Of a stretch of 64,000 bases of DNA, positions 17,482 through 26,225 are shown one piece after another. The notes under the pieces were generated by a model. It saw only the letters and a program-made list of their open reading frames with translations, was not told where the DNA came from and ran no database searches. Positions within the stretch are counted from its first letter, which is position 1, and each line of letters starts with the position of its first letter. Source of the stretch: JAPPLB01 sp965208945 (GTDB lineage Bacteria > Acidobacteriota > Terriglobia > Bryobacterales > UBA6623); the NCBI GenBank assembly GCA_965208945.1, contig OZ242366.1:2480001-2544000 (forward strand). The letters are read 5' to 3'. Position numbers and translations under genes: made by a program.

Positions 17482-19008
17482 TTACTTCACGTCTTCGAAC
17501 ATGGCGATCGTCTCGCGAATCAGCTTGTCGGCGGCGCCTTTGCCGTACGGCGCGCGTTCGACTTCGTAGCCGCCGAATGCGTATTCGGTGTCGGTCGGCA
17601 TGTAGCCGCCGCCCGCTCCGCTGGAATACCCGGCGTACATCGTGTAGGCGAACGGCGAAGCCTTCTTGATCGCCTCGCCGATCTCGGCGAACTGCTCACC
17701 CGGCATGGCGACCATCGCGACTTCGCCGAGGCGGAGAATCTGCACCTCGAGCTGGACGGGCGTGCGGTCCGGCGGTTGCGTCCATTTCTCGAGCAGGTCG
17801 CTGAAACGCCGCAGGCGCGCCCCGGCCTGGTGCTTCTTCCAGTCGTCGCCGGAAGCGTTGGCAGCCGCCAGCTTCTGCTTCGCATCCTCCACCCGGGCGG
17901 CCATCGCCGAGATTTCCTCCGGGGTGAACTCGCGGCGCGGAAGGTCAATCATTTTGCGTGTGAACCGGAGCGTCGCATCACGGGGACCCTTGACCCGCCA
18001 ATGCTGCTTCGCCTGATAGGCGGTCGATTCCACAAAGCCCTCGAACGCCGGCTCCCGGCGAACGGTCTCGATCCCCAAAGCCAGCGCGGCGACCTGGTGC
18101 CCCAGCGTTGCCCCCAAGCGGTGCGCCACGCCCAGATCCCCGGTGAATCCCTCGATCGGGCCCTGGTTGCCGGCGGCGCCCTGAAAGAACAGGCACAACG
18201 CGCCAGGAAATGCTTGCTCGACGACCTTGCGTGTCATTCCGGGCCAATCGGGCGACACGAATTTGTTCTCATAGGCGAGGACGGTGCCGTGGCACTGGTA
18301 GTTGGCGAGCACGGCGATGGGCTTGCCCGCGGCGTCGTCGATGCGGAAGACAACGAGCTCGCGGTCAATGAAACCGTCCGGGTTGCGTCCCACCGCGGGC
18401 GGATCTTCACCGTGCGCCCGGAAGCGCCGGTTGATATTGATGGTCCCTTCGCCTCGCCCCCCGTAGATGTGAGCGGGCTCGAGATGGGCGTTCGCTTCGA
18501 TGACGATGCCCACAATCTTGTCGATGACCTGCTCCCGGTAGCGTTGGATCATGTCCAACTGCTCGGAAAGGTCGATGCCCGCGGGGCCCTTGGCAGCCGA
18601 CAGATTCGGACCGGCGTGCGTGTGCGTCGCGGCCAGCCGGATGCGGTCCGCGGGAATGCCGGTCTCCTTCGCCGCGCGGGCGATCGCAGCTTCGAAGGGT
18701 TCGACGCGGAGCGCGTCCAGGTCGACCATGGCGAACTTGTCTGCGCCGTTGGCCACGACCAGAGCGGTCGCCACCATGCCCGCGGGGTCGTTGCCGACGG
18801 AGCGGATGTGGGTCTGAGATCCCCAGTTCATTTGAGCAATGCCGACAGGAGGCGTGATGTCCGCCCGCGCGACTCCGGCCAGCAGCCCCGAGGGAGCCGA
18901 GTCCTTCGGGCCCTGCTCGACGACATCGGCCGTCAAGGCCGTGACGCTCAGCGACAAGGCAGCCAGAACCGCCGCCGCGCCGCCGACTCGTAACCCTGGT
19001 CCTCTCAC
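17482..19008 (-). CDS. Neutral/alkaline ceramidase-like exported protein
   Basis: After a signal peptide (VGGAAAVLAALSLSVTALTA) the protein reads LLAGVARADITPPVGI, the typical start of neutral/alkaline non-lysosomal ceramidase N-terminal domains. Metal-site motifs follow: AATHTHAGP and NYQCHGTVL, with GAAGNQGP between blocks. Ceramidases hydrolyse the amide bond of ceramide, but bacterial members are diverse. I use GTG at 19008 because AGGAG lies six bases before it and the signal peptide follows; a TTG at 19056 has weaker support. The gene borders the repeat island at its 5' side. Confidence 0.8.
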   Translation of the reverse strand: MRGPGLRVGGAAAVLAALSLSVTALTADVVEQGPKDSAPSGLLAGVARADITPPVGIAQMNWGSQTHIRSVGNDPAGMVATALVVANGADKFAMVDLDALRVEPFEAAIARAAKETGIPADRIRLAATHTHAGPNLSAAKGPAGIDLSEQLDMIQRYREQVIDKIVGIVIEANAHLEPAHIYGGRGEGTININRRFRAHGEDPPAVGRNPDGFIDRELVVFRIDDAAGKPIAVLANYQCHGTVLAYENKFVSPDWPGMTRKVVEQAFPGALCLFFQGAAGNQGPIEGFTGDLGVAHRLGATLGHQVAALALGIETVRREPAFEGFVESTAYQAKQHWRVKGPRDATLRFTRKMIDLPRREFTPEEISAMAARVEDAKQKLAAANASGDDWKKHQAGARLRRFSDLLEKWTQPPDRTPVQLEVQILRLGEVAMVAMPGEQFAEIGEAIKKASPFAYTMYAGYSSGAGGGYMPTDTEYAFGGYEVERAPYGKGAADKLIRETIAMFEDVK

Positions 19009-19060
19009 ACTGATCTCCTGACGCCGCTCGGACTGGTGCGTTCGAACTCCTGTCAATATA

Positions 19061-19090
19061 GAACGTTCTCCTTTCTCAGCATGGATTCAT
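19061..19090 (-). repeat. Mini-repeat D copy 1
   Basis: It reads, on the minus strand, ATGAATCCATGCTGAGAAAG then GAGAACGTTC. Related copies lie at 41695-41731 and 62851-62880. It sits just upstream of the ceramidase-like gene. Confidence 0.7.
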
Positions 19091-19414
19091 TGTGTGTTCG
19101 CCACAGCGGAACGCGCGCGGGCACTGGCTCACCCCCCACTCCCCCCCGCGCATGCCGCGCGATAGCCGCGCCATGCCGCGCGAACGCGCCCGAGGGGAGA
19201 CGGGAACCGCGGTGAACGCTGTGCTTCATGTTTTCTCTCGCTGATCCGGGATTTTGTCCACTTTTGTGGGATTTCGCAGCGAACGGCGAACGGCGCGCGG
19301 ACACCGGCGCGGGAGCAATATGCCGCCCATGCCGCGCCATAGCCGCCCCACAGCGCGCAGGCAAGCAGCGACCGGGCGGCGGGAACGGACGTCCGGGCGG
19401 CGCGGGGACACCAG

Positions 19415-19616
19415 CCTGCATGTCTCACCACCCGACGGTCGAAGCACGCGAATACGACCGCCAGGACTTCGTTGCACTTGCTTGCCGTGCTCAACGTACG
19501 GTTCAAGCATGCCTGCGCGCGCCAAGCGGCTCGCGCCTTCTTCCTCCGCCCGGCTTGCGCCTAGTCCTGACGGCCCTCTCACCCACTTCGCCTCGCCACG
19601 TGGTGAGACATGCAGG
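19415..19616 (+). repeat. Element A copy 5 (long variant)
   Basis: Both termini end in TGCATGTCTCACCAC form and a 25-bp extra segment (CTTCTTCCTCCGCCCGGCTT) sits in the right half. The central hairpin is diverged (CGTACGGTTCAAGCATGCC). It lies inside the left repeat island. Confidence 0.9.
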
Positions 19617-19636
19617 CTAGCTCCGAACAATATTTT

Positions 19637-19685
19637 TAGGTGAACAATGGCGAACAATCGTGAACAATCGTGAACAACGATGAAC
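19637..19685 (+). repeat. Decamer tandem array GTGAACAATC
   Basis: About five imperfect units of GTGAACAATC/GCGAACAATC run in tandem. The inverted island copy has the matching array at about 62394-62450. Confidence 0.75.
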
Positions 19686-19962
19686 CGGGAAACAGTGACT
19701 TGCCGGCGGGCGCAGTGGTCCGGACGGCAGTTTCCGGTGGCGCCACCCTGGCGCCCCCACGGAGAAAAAAGGCCGTGATTCGTGTTTCGTGAAAACCTCG
19801 GAATTCGCGCCGGCTTGCGCCACGCGCCAGGACAGACCTTGGTTCATGATTCGTTTGCTCAACCGTACAGCCGGGCTGTCGCGGAGCGGCGCGCGGGACA
19901 CGCCCAGGGCCGCGAGATCTACGGCCGTATTGCGAGGCCACCAGGGCTTGCGACATTTTTTT

Positions 19963-20016
19963 AGCGGGCAATAGTGGGCAATGCCGGGCAATCGTGGGCA
20001 ACAGCGGGCAGGAATG
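19963..20016 (+). repeat. Decamer tandem array TGGGCAATCG
   Basis: Five imperfect units of (C/T)GGGCAA(T/C)NN are seen. The inverted copy at about 62083-62112 has only about three units, so the number varies between copies. Confidence 0.75.
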
Positions 20017-20305
20017 GTCCTTGAACAAGGCGAGATGATGCCGGAACGACATTTCCTTCGCAGGCGCTCCCAGGCCACGGATCAAGCTCATTTCACGAAC
20101 CATGATCTTCATGCTACGCAGGCCGGGCCGGAAAAAGGCCGTGTTTCGTGATTCGTGAAAAACCCATGGGCCGGGCCTGGGGTGGCTCTACCAGGAATGT
20201 CAGAGCGCCGGGGAACATTGATTGCTTTCGGTTGCGTCATGAATCGGGAATCTCTTGTCAGGGGTCTTTTTCTTCATGCTATGGAGGGCGGGACAGAAAA
20301 AAAAG

Positions 20306-20321
20306 ACTGAAGGGCTTCAGT
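20306..20321 (-). terminator. ACTGAAG hairpin with T-run, copy 1
   Basis: ACTGAAG and CTTCAGT form a perfect 7-bp stem. Read on the minus strand it is followed by CTTTTTTTT, which looks like an intrinsic terminator. It is one module of the repeat island, so a terminator function for any gene is unproven. Confidence 0.5.
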
Positions 20322-20517
20322 ACCAAAAAGGCCGTGTTTCGTGTCTCGTGATTCGTGATTCGTGAAAACCTGTTGGCCGCGGCTTGGCGTGGCTCTACCA
20401 GGAAACGCCGGCGGGCCGGTGAACATTTCTTTCGGCTGCGCCACGGATCAGGCATCACGAGACATGAGAAACAGCTCTGCTCTCCTCATGCTATGCAGAC
20501 CTATCTGGAAAAAAAAG

Positions 20518-20533
20518 ACTGAAGGGCTTCAGT
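20518..20533 (-). terminator. ACTGAAG hairpin with T-run, copy 2
   Basis: It is the same 7-bp stem with a minus-strand T-run (CTTTTTT) as copy 1. The neighbouring sequence is again a CACGAAN heptamer array. Confidence 0.5.
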
Positions 20534-20543
20534 ACCAACAGGC

Positions 20544-20635
20544 AACGATTCGACATTCGTGACTCGTGATTCGTGAAAAACATAACGGCCGTGACTCGTG
20601 TCTCGTGATTCGTGTTTCGTAAAGACCTTAGAATC
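20544..20635. repeat. CACGAAN heptamer arrays
   Basis: On the minus strand the sequence is built of 7-bp units CACGAAT, CACGAAA, CACGAGA and CACGAGT in tandem, in two groups separated by a short spacer. Similar groups occur at more than a dozen intergenic places in the window. Confidence 0.8.
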
Positions 20636-20747
20636 AGTGGCTTGCGGTCAGCGAACGCCTGGGAAGCCCTGATTCGCGACCCGCAGGGTACTGTTCCTCG
20701 CCGCCTGCGTGAGCTGTTGCCTAGCAGACCGGGGCGGAAAAAACAAG

Positions 20748-20763
20748 ACTGAAGGGCTTCAGT
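20748..20763 (-). terminator. ACTGAAG hairpin with T-run, copy 3
   Basis: The stem is identical to copies 1 and 2; the minus-strand tail reads CTTGTTTTTT. It matches the module at 61679-61694 in the inverted island. Confidence 0.5.
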
Positions 20764-20854
20764 ACTCCATGCACCAAAAAAGCCGTGATTCGTGTCTCGT
20801 GTTTCGTGTCTCGTGAAAACCTGTTGGCCGGGCCTGGGGTGGCTCTACCAGGAA

Positions 20855-20955
20855 AGGCCGTGATTCGTGATTCGCGAAAACCCTGGGCGGGAGTCTGGTT
20901 CGCTCCAGAAGAAATTTCTGACGGCCAGTGAACCTGAAAGGCCTTGTTTCGTGAC
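20855..20955 (+). repeat. Heptamer group plus GGAGC/GCTCC block
   Basis: A short CACGAAN group is followed by the block GGGCGGGAGTCTGGTTCGCT and then GACGGCCAGTGAACC. This block is the internal part of composite element A at 27.3, 28.3, 32.1 and 52.4 kb; here it lies outside an element, just before copy 6. Confidence 0.75.
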
Positions 20956-20967
20956 CGGAGGGGTTAA

Positions 20968-21144
20968 CCTGCATTTCTCACCACCCGACGGTCGAAGCAC
21001 ACGATATGACCGCCAGGACTTCGTTGCGCTTGCTTGCCGTGCTCGACGTACTGTTCAAGTACGCCTGCGCGCGTCAAGCGGCTCGCGCCTCGTCCTGACG
21101 GCCCTCTCGCGCACTTCGCCTTGCCGCGTGGCGAGATATGCAGG
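20968..21144 (+). repeat. Element A copy 6 (full length)
   Basis: It has the left terminus CCTGCATTTCTCACCAC, a slightly diverged right terminus (GTGGCGAGATATGCAGG) and the intact central site GTACTGTTCAAGTACG. It separates the repeat island from the cytochrome oxidase operon. Confidence 0.92.
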
Positions 21145-21232
21145 AGAGGGCCGCAGGGGAACTTTTCCTTCGCCTTCTGGTTGGCGCTCCAGGGGAACTT
21201 CTCCCATTGCGCCGACCCTCGGTTCGGTGCGT

Positions 21233-21262
21233 TTGAACACCTTGTTCCCGAGTTGCTACACT
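21233..21262 (+). promoter_or_regulatory. Candidate sigma-70 promoter of the cytochrome oxidase operon
   Basis: TTGAAC and TACACT are spaced by 18 bases, 75 bases before the coxB start and downstream of element A copy 6. This is the best -35/-10 pair I can find there. Confidence 0.35.
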
Positions 21263-21337
21263 ATACGATCCTTGTACCATGAGTAAGTCTTGCTCGAACC
21301 GCGCCGCCGCTCGATGGCGCAGGGGTGAATTCGATCC

Positions 21338-22228
21338 ATGGTCCTCATTGTTGCCCTGGCGATCTGGCTGATCTGTATCCTTCTTGTAGCTCCTTTCGTG
21401 GTGAAAATTCGATTGACGAACTTCCTGCTGGCAGTAGCGATTTGGTTGATCTGCGTTGCGTTAACCATCCCCTTTGTGGCGAAGACGTGGTGGATGCCGG
21501 ACCCCATCACCGACCATGCCCGTCTCGTTGACGGGCAAATGGCGCTGACTTTCGTCGTCACGGGCGTTGTTTTCATCCTGGCGCACCTGGCGTTGGGTTA
21601 TGCCGTACTCAAGTTCGGCCGCGACCGTTCCGAGCCCGCCGAGTACACCACCGGGAACGACCGCTGGGAGCTGCTTTGGACGTCCGCGGCCACGGTGCTG
21701 TTCGTCGGCCTGGTGTTCATGGGCTACACCGCTTGGGCCGAGGCGCGGTTCGCTGAAGCGGCGACGCAGCCGGGCTCGCCCGACAGGGAGGTTGTCGAGG
21801 TAACGGGACAGCAGTTTGTCTGGAACATCCGCTATCCCGGTCCCGATGGCAAGTTCGGTCCGCTTGACGTGAATCTGATCGACGATTCGCTGGGCAATCC
21901 GCTCGGCGTCGATCGCGGAAATCCCGACGGAAAGGATGACATCGTGGTCCCGCGCATGGCCGTGCCCGTCGACAAGGAGATCGAAGTCATTCTGCGCACC
22001 AAGGACGTGCTGCACAATTTCTTCGTGCCGGAGCTGCGGCTCAAGCTCGACACGGTGCCCGGTATCGACGGCCGGCTTCGATTCAAGCCGGACAAAGTGG
22101 GCACGTATGAAATCGCATGCTCGGAGCTATGCGGCCTCGGCCACTACAAGATGCGCAGTTATCTCGACGTGATGGAACCGGCCGACTACGAGCAATGGCT
22201 GGTGGAGCAGGCCTCGTTCCTGCAGTAG
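21338..22228 (+). CDS. coxB: Cytochrome c oxidase subunit II
   Basis: The C-terminal cupredoxin domain carries the CuA site: His in DVLHNFFVPEL near residue 226 and CSELCGLGHYKM at about 261-272 (Cys, Cys, His and Met ligands). Two standard membrane helices occur around residues 68-90 and 112-135. The first 55 residues are unusual: two similar helices in tandem (ALAIWLICILLVAPFVVK and AVAIWLICVALTIPFVAK) look like an internal duplication. The protein accepts electrons from cytochrome c. There is no fused haem c domain. It is the first gene of the oxidase operon. Confidence 0.92.
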   Translation: MVLIVALAIWLICILLVAPFVVKIRLTNFLLAVAIWLICVALTIPFVAKTWWMPDPITDHARLVDGQMALTFVVTGVVFILAHLALGYAVLKFGRDRSEPAEYTTGNDRWELLWTSAATVLFVGLVFMGYTAWAEARFAEAATQPGSPDREVVEVTGQQFVWNIRYPGPDGKFGPLDVNLIDDSLGNPLGVDRGNPDGKDDIVVPRMAVPVDKEIEVILRTKDVLHNFFVPELRLKLDTVPGIDGRLRFKPDKVGTYEIACSELCGLGHYKMRSYLDVMEPADYEQWLVEQASFLQ

Positions 22229-22271
22229 ATCCCAAGGGAGGTCACGGGGCGAACCTCTGGAGAAGCAATCC

Positions 22272-24068
22272 ATGAATGAAGTTGCGGAATACGTAGAAGT
22301 TCATCGCCATCCCGAGCCAAAGAGCTTTATCTCGAGGTGGATCTTTAGCCTCGACCACAAGGTCATCGGCATTCAGTACGTGATGCTGGCGGTCGTGGCG
22401 GTGTTCATCGGGATGGCTCTGTCGTTGCTGATTCGTTTGCGGCTGGTGTGGCCCGAGCAGGCGGTTCCGCTGCTCGGCGACTTGTTTCCGGTCGGCGCGC
22501 CGGACGGCATCATGACACCGGAGTTCTACCTGTCGATGCTCACGATGCACGGCACCATGATGGTTTTCATGGTCTTGACGACGGCGCCGCAAGGGGGCTT
22601 CGGCAATTACATCCTGCCGATCCAGATCGGGGCCAACGACATGGCGTTTCCGCGGCTCAACATGCTGTCGTTCTGGACCACGTTTCTTTCATTCTGTGCG
22701 CTGATGATGGCCTTTTTTGTGGAAGGCGGCGCGCCGATTTCGGGTTGGACGGCCTATCCGCCGCTCAGCGCTCTCGACTCGGCCGTGATCGCCGGAACCG
22801 GGCAGGACTGGTGGATCATCAGCATCGCGCTGTTCTGCGTCGCGTCGCTGCTCGGCGCGTTGAACTTCATCGTCACGACGCTCGAGCTTCGCGCCAAGGG
22901 CCTCACCATGATGCGATTGCCGCTCACGGTCTGGACTTGGTTCGTGACGGCGATTCTGGGCCTGCTGGCCTTCGGAGTGCTGCTGGCCGCGGGCGTGCTG
23001 CTGCTTCTCGACCGCAATCTGGGCACGAGCTTCTTCATTCCGGCCGGCCTCGTCATCAACGATCAGCTCATCGACCGCAGCGGCGGCTCGCCGATCCTCT
23101 GGCAGCATTTGTTCTGGTTCTTCGGCCACCCGGAAGTCTACATCGCGATCCTGCCGGGCATGGGCGTCACCTCGCACATCCTGGCCACTTTCGCCCGCAA
23201 GCCGGTCTTTGGCTACAAGGTCATGGTCTACGCGGTCGCGGCGATCGGCGGACTCGGTTTCGTCGTTTGGGGCCACCACATGTTCATGAGCGGGATGAGC
23301 CCCTACTCCGCGTTCGTCTTCTCCGTGCTGACCATGTGCATCGGCGTTCCTTCGGCGATCAAGACCTTCAACTGGATCGGAACCTTATGGGGCGGCAAGA
23401 TTCGCTTCACCTCGCCGATGCTCTACTCCGTCGGTTTCGTCTCGCTGTTCGTGACGGGCGGGCTGAGCGGCATCTTCCTGGGCCAGCCGACGGTGGACCT
23501 GTTCTTCCATGACACCTACTTCGTCGTGGCGCACTTCCACCTGATCATGGGCGTGGCGGCCATCTTCGGAATGTTCGCCGGCCTGACGTTCTGGTTCCCC
23601 AAGATGTTCGGCCGGTTCATGAACGAAGGGCTGAGCAAGGTCCACTTCTGGCTCACTTTCCTCGGCGTGTACGCCATCTTCGGCCCGATGCACTACCTCG
23701 GCATGCTGCCGCATCCCCGGCGCTACGCGGAGATCACCGGCGTCGATTACCTTGCCGCGGGCGGTTCGGCCGAGATTCATTACTTCATCACGATCGCCGC
23801 CATGATCACGATCACGGCGCAATTGATCTTCCTGTTCAACCTGGTCTGGAGCCTGTTCAAGGGCAAGGTCTGCAGCGACGAAAATCCCTGGGAAGCGACC
23901 ACGCTCGAGTGGGCTGTCCCCACGCCGCCGCCGTATGACAACTTCGCCGGGAAGATTCCCACCGTCTACCGGGGCGCCTACGACTTCAGTCTGCCGAAAG
24001 CCAAACGGGACTACGCCATGCAGTGCAACTCCGACGACATGGTGTATCAACAGGCAGCGGGCGATTAA
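22272..24068 (+). CDS. coxA: Cytochrome c oxidase subunit I
   Basis: This is the haem-copper catalytic subunit. The low-spin haem His lies in MHGTMMVF, the CuB ligands are in WFFGHPEVYIAILPG (near 286-300) and VVWGHHMF (near 333-334), and the haem ligands are in VVAHFHLIMG (near 419-421). It has about 12 membrane helices over 598 residues, normal for A-type oxidases, and PEVY fits the K-channel Glu/Tyr arrangement of A-type enzymes. It reduces oxygen to water and pumps protons in the cytoplasmic membrane. It lies 43 bases after coxB. Confidence 0.95.
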   Translation: MNEVAEYVEVHRHPEPKSFISRWIFSLDHKVIGIQYVMLAVVAVFIGMALSLLIRLRLVWPEQAVPLLGDLFPVGAPDGIMTPEFYLSMLTMHGTMMVFMVLTTAPQGGFGNYILPIQIGANDMAFPRLNMLSFWTTFLSFCALMMAFFVEGGAPISGWTAYPPLSALDSAVIAGTGQDWWIISIALFCVASLLGALNFIVTTLELRAKGLTMMRLPLTVWTWFVTAILGLLAFGVLLAAGVLLLLDRNLGTSFFIPAGLVINDQLIDRSGGSPILWQHLFWFFGHPEVYIAILPGMGVTSHILATFARKPVFGYKVMVYAVAAIGGLGFVVWGHHMFMSGMSPYSAFVFSVLTMCIGVPSAIKTFNWIGTLWGGKIRFTSPMLYSVGFVSLFVTGGLSGIFLGQPTVDLFFHDTYFVVAHFHLIMGVAAIFGMFAGLTFWFPKMFGRFMNEGLSKVHFWLTFLGVYAIFGPMHYLGMLPHPRRYAEITGVDYLAAGGSAEIHYFITIAAMITITAQLIFLFNLVWSLFKGKVCSDENPWEATTLEWAVPTPPPYDNFAGKIPTVYRGAYDFSLPKAKRDYAMQCNSDDMVYQQAAGD

Positions 24069-24074
24069 AGGGGC

Positions 24075-24761
24075 ATGTCCACCACACTCGCACCACCGCC
24101 TGTCGTTGAAGGCGAAAAGACCGAGCCACCCCGGCCTGACACGGGCGGCGGGGGATTCCCCCCGGCGTGGCCCCCGGACCGCGACGACGACGGGCACCGC
24201 GGGCCCGATCCCGGCGCGGAGGCGGTTGTTCGCTACAAGTTGGGCGCGTGGGTCGGCATCGCCGGCATCGTGATGGTCTTCGCGGCTTTCACGAGCGCCA
24301 TGGTCGTGCGCAGCGGCATCAGCGGGGACTGGGCGCCATTCGACCTTCCCCGCATCCTGTGGCTGAGCACGGCGCTGCTGCTCGCCAGCAGCTACACCAT
24401 AGAGAAGGCCAAGCGGTTGCTGCGCAGCGGAGCGGAGGATGGCCTGCGCCGCTGGCTCGCCTTTACATTGGCCCTGGGCGCGTTGTTCATCGTGTCCCAG
24501 TGGATCGGCTGGCGAGCGCTGGCGGACGAGGGTGTCTATCTGTCATCGAACCCCAGCAGCTCGTTCTTCTACCTGCTGACGGCGGCCCATGCCGCTCATA
24601 TCCTGGGCGGCGTCCTGGCTCTTTCCTACGCGGTATTCCGCGTCTGGAGCCCCGCCGTCTGGATCACGCGCCGGGCCACCGTGGAAGCGACCGCGATCTA
24701 TTGGCATTTCATGGACGGTCTCTGGGTCTACCTGTTGCTCTTGCTCACGTTCTGGAGGTAA
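24075..24761 (+). CDS. Cytochrome c oxidase subunit III (first paralogue)
   Basis: The protein has 228 residues with a proline-rich, charged N-terminal 45 residues and then five helices. Family signs are SSSFFYLLTAAHAAHILGGVLAL and the C-terminal ATAIYWHFMDGLWVYLLLLLTFWR. It is a short subunit III (CoxC/CyoC family) supporting the oxidase core. It follows coxA by six bases and is followed by a second subunit III gene. Confidence 0.88.
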   Translation: MSTTLAPPPVVEGEKTEPPRPDTGGGGFPPAWPPDRDDDGHRGPDPGAEAVVRYKLGAWVGIAGIVMVFAAFTSAMVVRSGISGDWAPFDLPRILWLSTALLLASSYTIEKAKRLLRSGAEDGLRRWLAFTLALGALFIVSQWIGWRALADEGVYLSSNPSSSFFYLLTAAHAAHILGGVLALSYAVFRVWSPAVWITRRATVEATAIYWHFMDGLWVYLLLLLTFWR

Positions 24762-24771
24762 TCGTTTTTCC

Positions 24772-25404
24772 ATGTCGGATTCTCATTCAGCGGGCGCCAC
24801 CGTAGAAGCTGGTTGGGGCGGCGGCACATCCCCGTTCGCGGTCGGCCACAAGAAGCTGGGGATGTGGCTGTTCATCGTCTCCGATGCGCTCACATTTTCG
24901 GCGCTGATCATCACCTACAGCTACGTGCGCGCGGCCAACGAGTGGCCGACGCCGTTCGATTTCTACCCGGCGATCATCTTCTCGTCGCTCATGACGCTGG
25001 TGCTGCTCTCGAGCAGCTTGACGATGGTATTCGCCGTGGACGCCGCGCATCGCGGCGACCGGAGCGCCACCGCGAAATGGACGTGGGCGACGGCGCTGGG
25101 CGGCGTAATCTTCATCGTGCTGCACGTGAACGAGTGGATGCACTTGATTCACGAGGGCGTAACGCCGCTCACCAATCCCTATGGCACGCCGCTGTTCGGC
25201 GGCACTTTCTTTACGCTGACCGGCCTGCACATGACCCACGTGGCGATCGGCGTCGTCTACCTGGGGATCATCGCCATCGGTTTCAAGAAAGGCAAGTACG
25301 ACGCGGAAGACGTGGAAGTCAGCGGGCTCTATTGGCACTTCGTCGACCTGGTCTGGATGTTCATTTTCCCGCTGGTCTATCTGATGTCAACGAAGATTTC
25401 GTAA
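24772..25404 (+). CDS. Cytochrome c oxidase subunit III (second paralogue)
   Basis: The start is placed at the ATG giving MSDSHSAGATVEAGWGGG; an in-frame extension back into the preceding gene is not coding. The protein has 210 residues and five helices, with LGMWLFIVSDALTFSALI, FTLTGLHMTHVAIGV and SGLYWHFVDLVWMFIFPLVYL typical of subunit III. It differs clearly from the adjacent paralogue. Tandem unequal subunit III genes are known from acidobacterial oxidase operons. Confidence 0.88.
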   Translation: MSDSHSAGATVEAGWGGGTSPFAVGHKKLGMWLFIVSDALTFSALIITYSYVRAANEWPTPFDFYPAIIFSSLMTLVLLSSSLTMVFAVDAAHRGDRSATAKWTWATALGGVIFIVLHVNEWMHLIHEGVTPLTNPYGTPLFGGTFFTLTGLHMTHVAIGVVYLGIIAIGFKKGKYDAEDVEVSGLYWHFVDLVWMFIFPLVYLMSTKIS

Positions 25405-25416
25405 GGGGAGCACACG

Positions 25417-25728
25417 ATGTCCGCAGAAGCAGAATCACACAGAGGGTTGTTCATCAAGGTCTGGCTCTGGCTACTCGGCCTGACGGTGGTCGAGGTCATA
25501 CTGGCGTACATTCAGTTCGACCTGGTCGTCATGCTCACCTTGCTGATGGGCTTGTCGATCGTGAAGGCCGGCATGATCATGGCGTACTTCATGCATCTGA
25601 AGTTCGACCGGCCGGTCTTGTCATGGACGGTCGGCGTCCCGCTGGTGGCTTGTATCCTGATCATGATCGGCTACTTCTTCCCCGACAGCTTGCGCATCCT
25701 CGATTTCGGTTTCGCCGGCTGGCAATAG
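25417..25728 (+). CDS. Prokaryotic cytochrome c oxidase subunit IV
   Basis: It is a 103-residue protein with three membrane helices (LGLTVVEVILAYIQFDLVVML, GLSIVKAGMIMAYFMHLKF, VPLVACILIMIGYFFPD). The helix containing KAGMIMAYFMHLKFD is the hallmark of the CoxD/CyoD-like subunit IV family. It is a non-catalytic oxidase subunit and follows subunit III by 12 bases. Confidence 0.88.
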   Translation: MSAEAESHRGLFIKVWLWLLGLTVVEVILAYIQFDLVVMLTLLMGLSIVKAGMIMAYFMHLKFDRPVLSWTVGVPLVACILIMIGYFFPDSLRILDFGFAGWQ

Positions 25729-25740
25729 TAGAGTGAGGAC

Positions 25741-26013
25741 ATGATCGTGTCCCTGCGCGCGCGGACAAGCCGGTTCCTGAGTCTGGGAATCCTGGGGCTG
25801 GTCCTCTGCCTGCCTCTCTGGGGACAGTGCGTCATGTGCCGCGAATCGGCCCGGCACCAGCGCGCCGAGACGATCAACGCCATCAACAAGGGCATTCTGG
25901 TGCTCGCGGTTCCTCCGGCGGCGATTGCCGTGGGTATCGTTGTAGTGACCTACCGCTACCGCAACGGTTCAACCCGAAGGCGGCGGCCGCAGAGCCCCGA
26001 AATCTCGGCCTAG
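25741..26013 (+). CDS. Small membrane protein with a CxxC motif at the end of the oxidase operon
   Basis: The 90-residue protein has an N-terminal signal or helix (SLGILGLVLCLPLWG), then QCVMCRESA, then a second helix (GILVLAVPPAAIAVGIVVVTY). The CVMC pair would face the periplasm and could bind copper or haem or be redox active. It begins 12 bases after subunit IV, so it belongs to the operon by position. No named family is recognised; oxidase assembly is a reasonable guess. Confidence 0.7.
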   Translation: MIVSLRARTSRFLSLGILGLVLCLPLWGQCVMCRESARHQRAETINAINKGILVLAVPPAAIAVGIVVVTYRYRNGSTRRRRPQSPEISA

Positions 26014-26082
26014 GGTGGATCTTCCGCCGGCTGGTTGGCTGCAAGAGCCCTCGTTGCGGTCTCTTCAAGGCTGACCCCGAAT

Positions 26083-26225
26083 AACGTTTTTCCTTCGCAT
26101 CATTCCACAAACGAACCCGCTCCGGGCGCCATGCCGGGCTGCGCCCAAGGCACTCCTGTGCAGGCCGTGCCCCTCCGCATGAATCCTGCCGGTTCCATGA
26201 GAACAGGCCAGAGCCGAAAGGCCAC
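26083..26225 (+). repeat. Repeat B copy 1 (about 144 bp)
   Basis: The sequence running from AACGTTTTTCC to GAGCCGAAAGGCCAC is found again at 29189-29332 with about 85% identity by eye. It shares nothing with element A. The remaining bases between the oxidase operon and the Sel1 gene show no gene. Confidence 0.85.

Larger units (their letters stand above)
19061..20790. repeat. Mosaic repeat island, left copy of an inverted duplication
   Basis: This gene-free stretch is found again, reverse-complemented and about 90% similar by eye in blocks, at 61.6-62.9 kb. Shared blocks in order are the GAACGTTCTC mini-repeat, a GC-rich block with a C-run, an element A copy, two decamer tandem arrays, a unique block and a module with the ACTGAAG hairpin. 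This copy holds an extra 380 bp (about 20131-20505) and an extra 180 bp before element A. The frames open across it are not genes because they do not keep reading between copies. Confidence 0.85.

Noticed and set aside
20544..20635. CRISPR-like array made of the CACGAAN repeats
   Set aside because: The units are 7 bp with no spacers of constant length and no cas genes are present.
19061..21144. Replication origin or iteron region in the gene-free island
   Set aside because: No DnaA boxes or rep/dnaA gene were recognised, and the same modules recur at many intergenic places.
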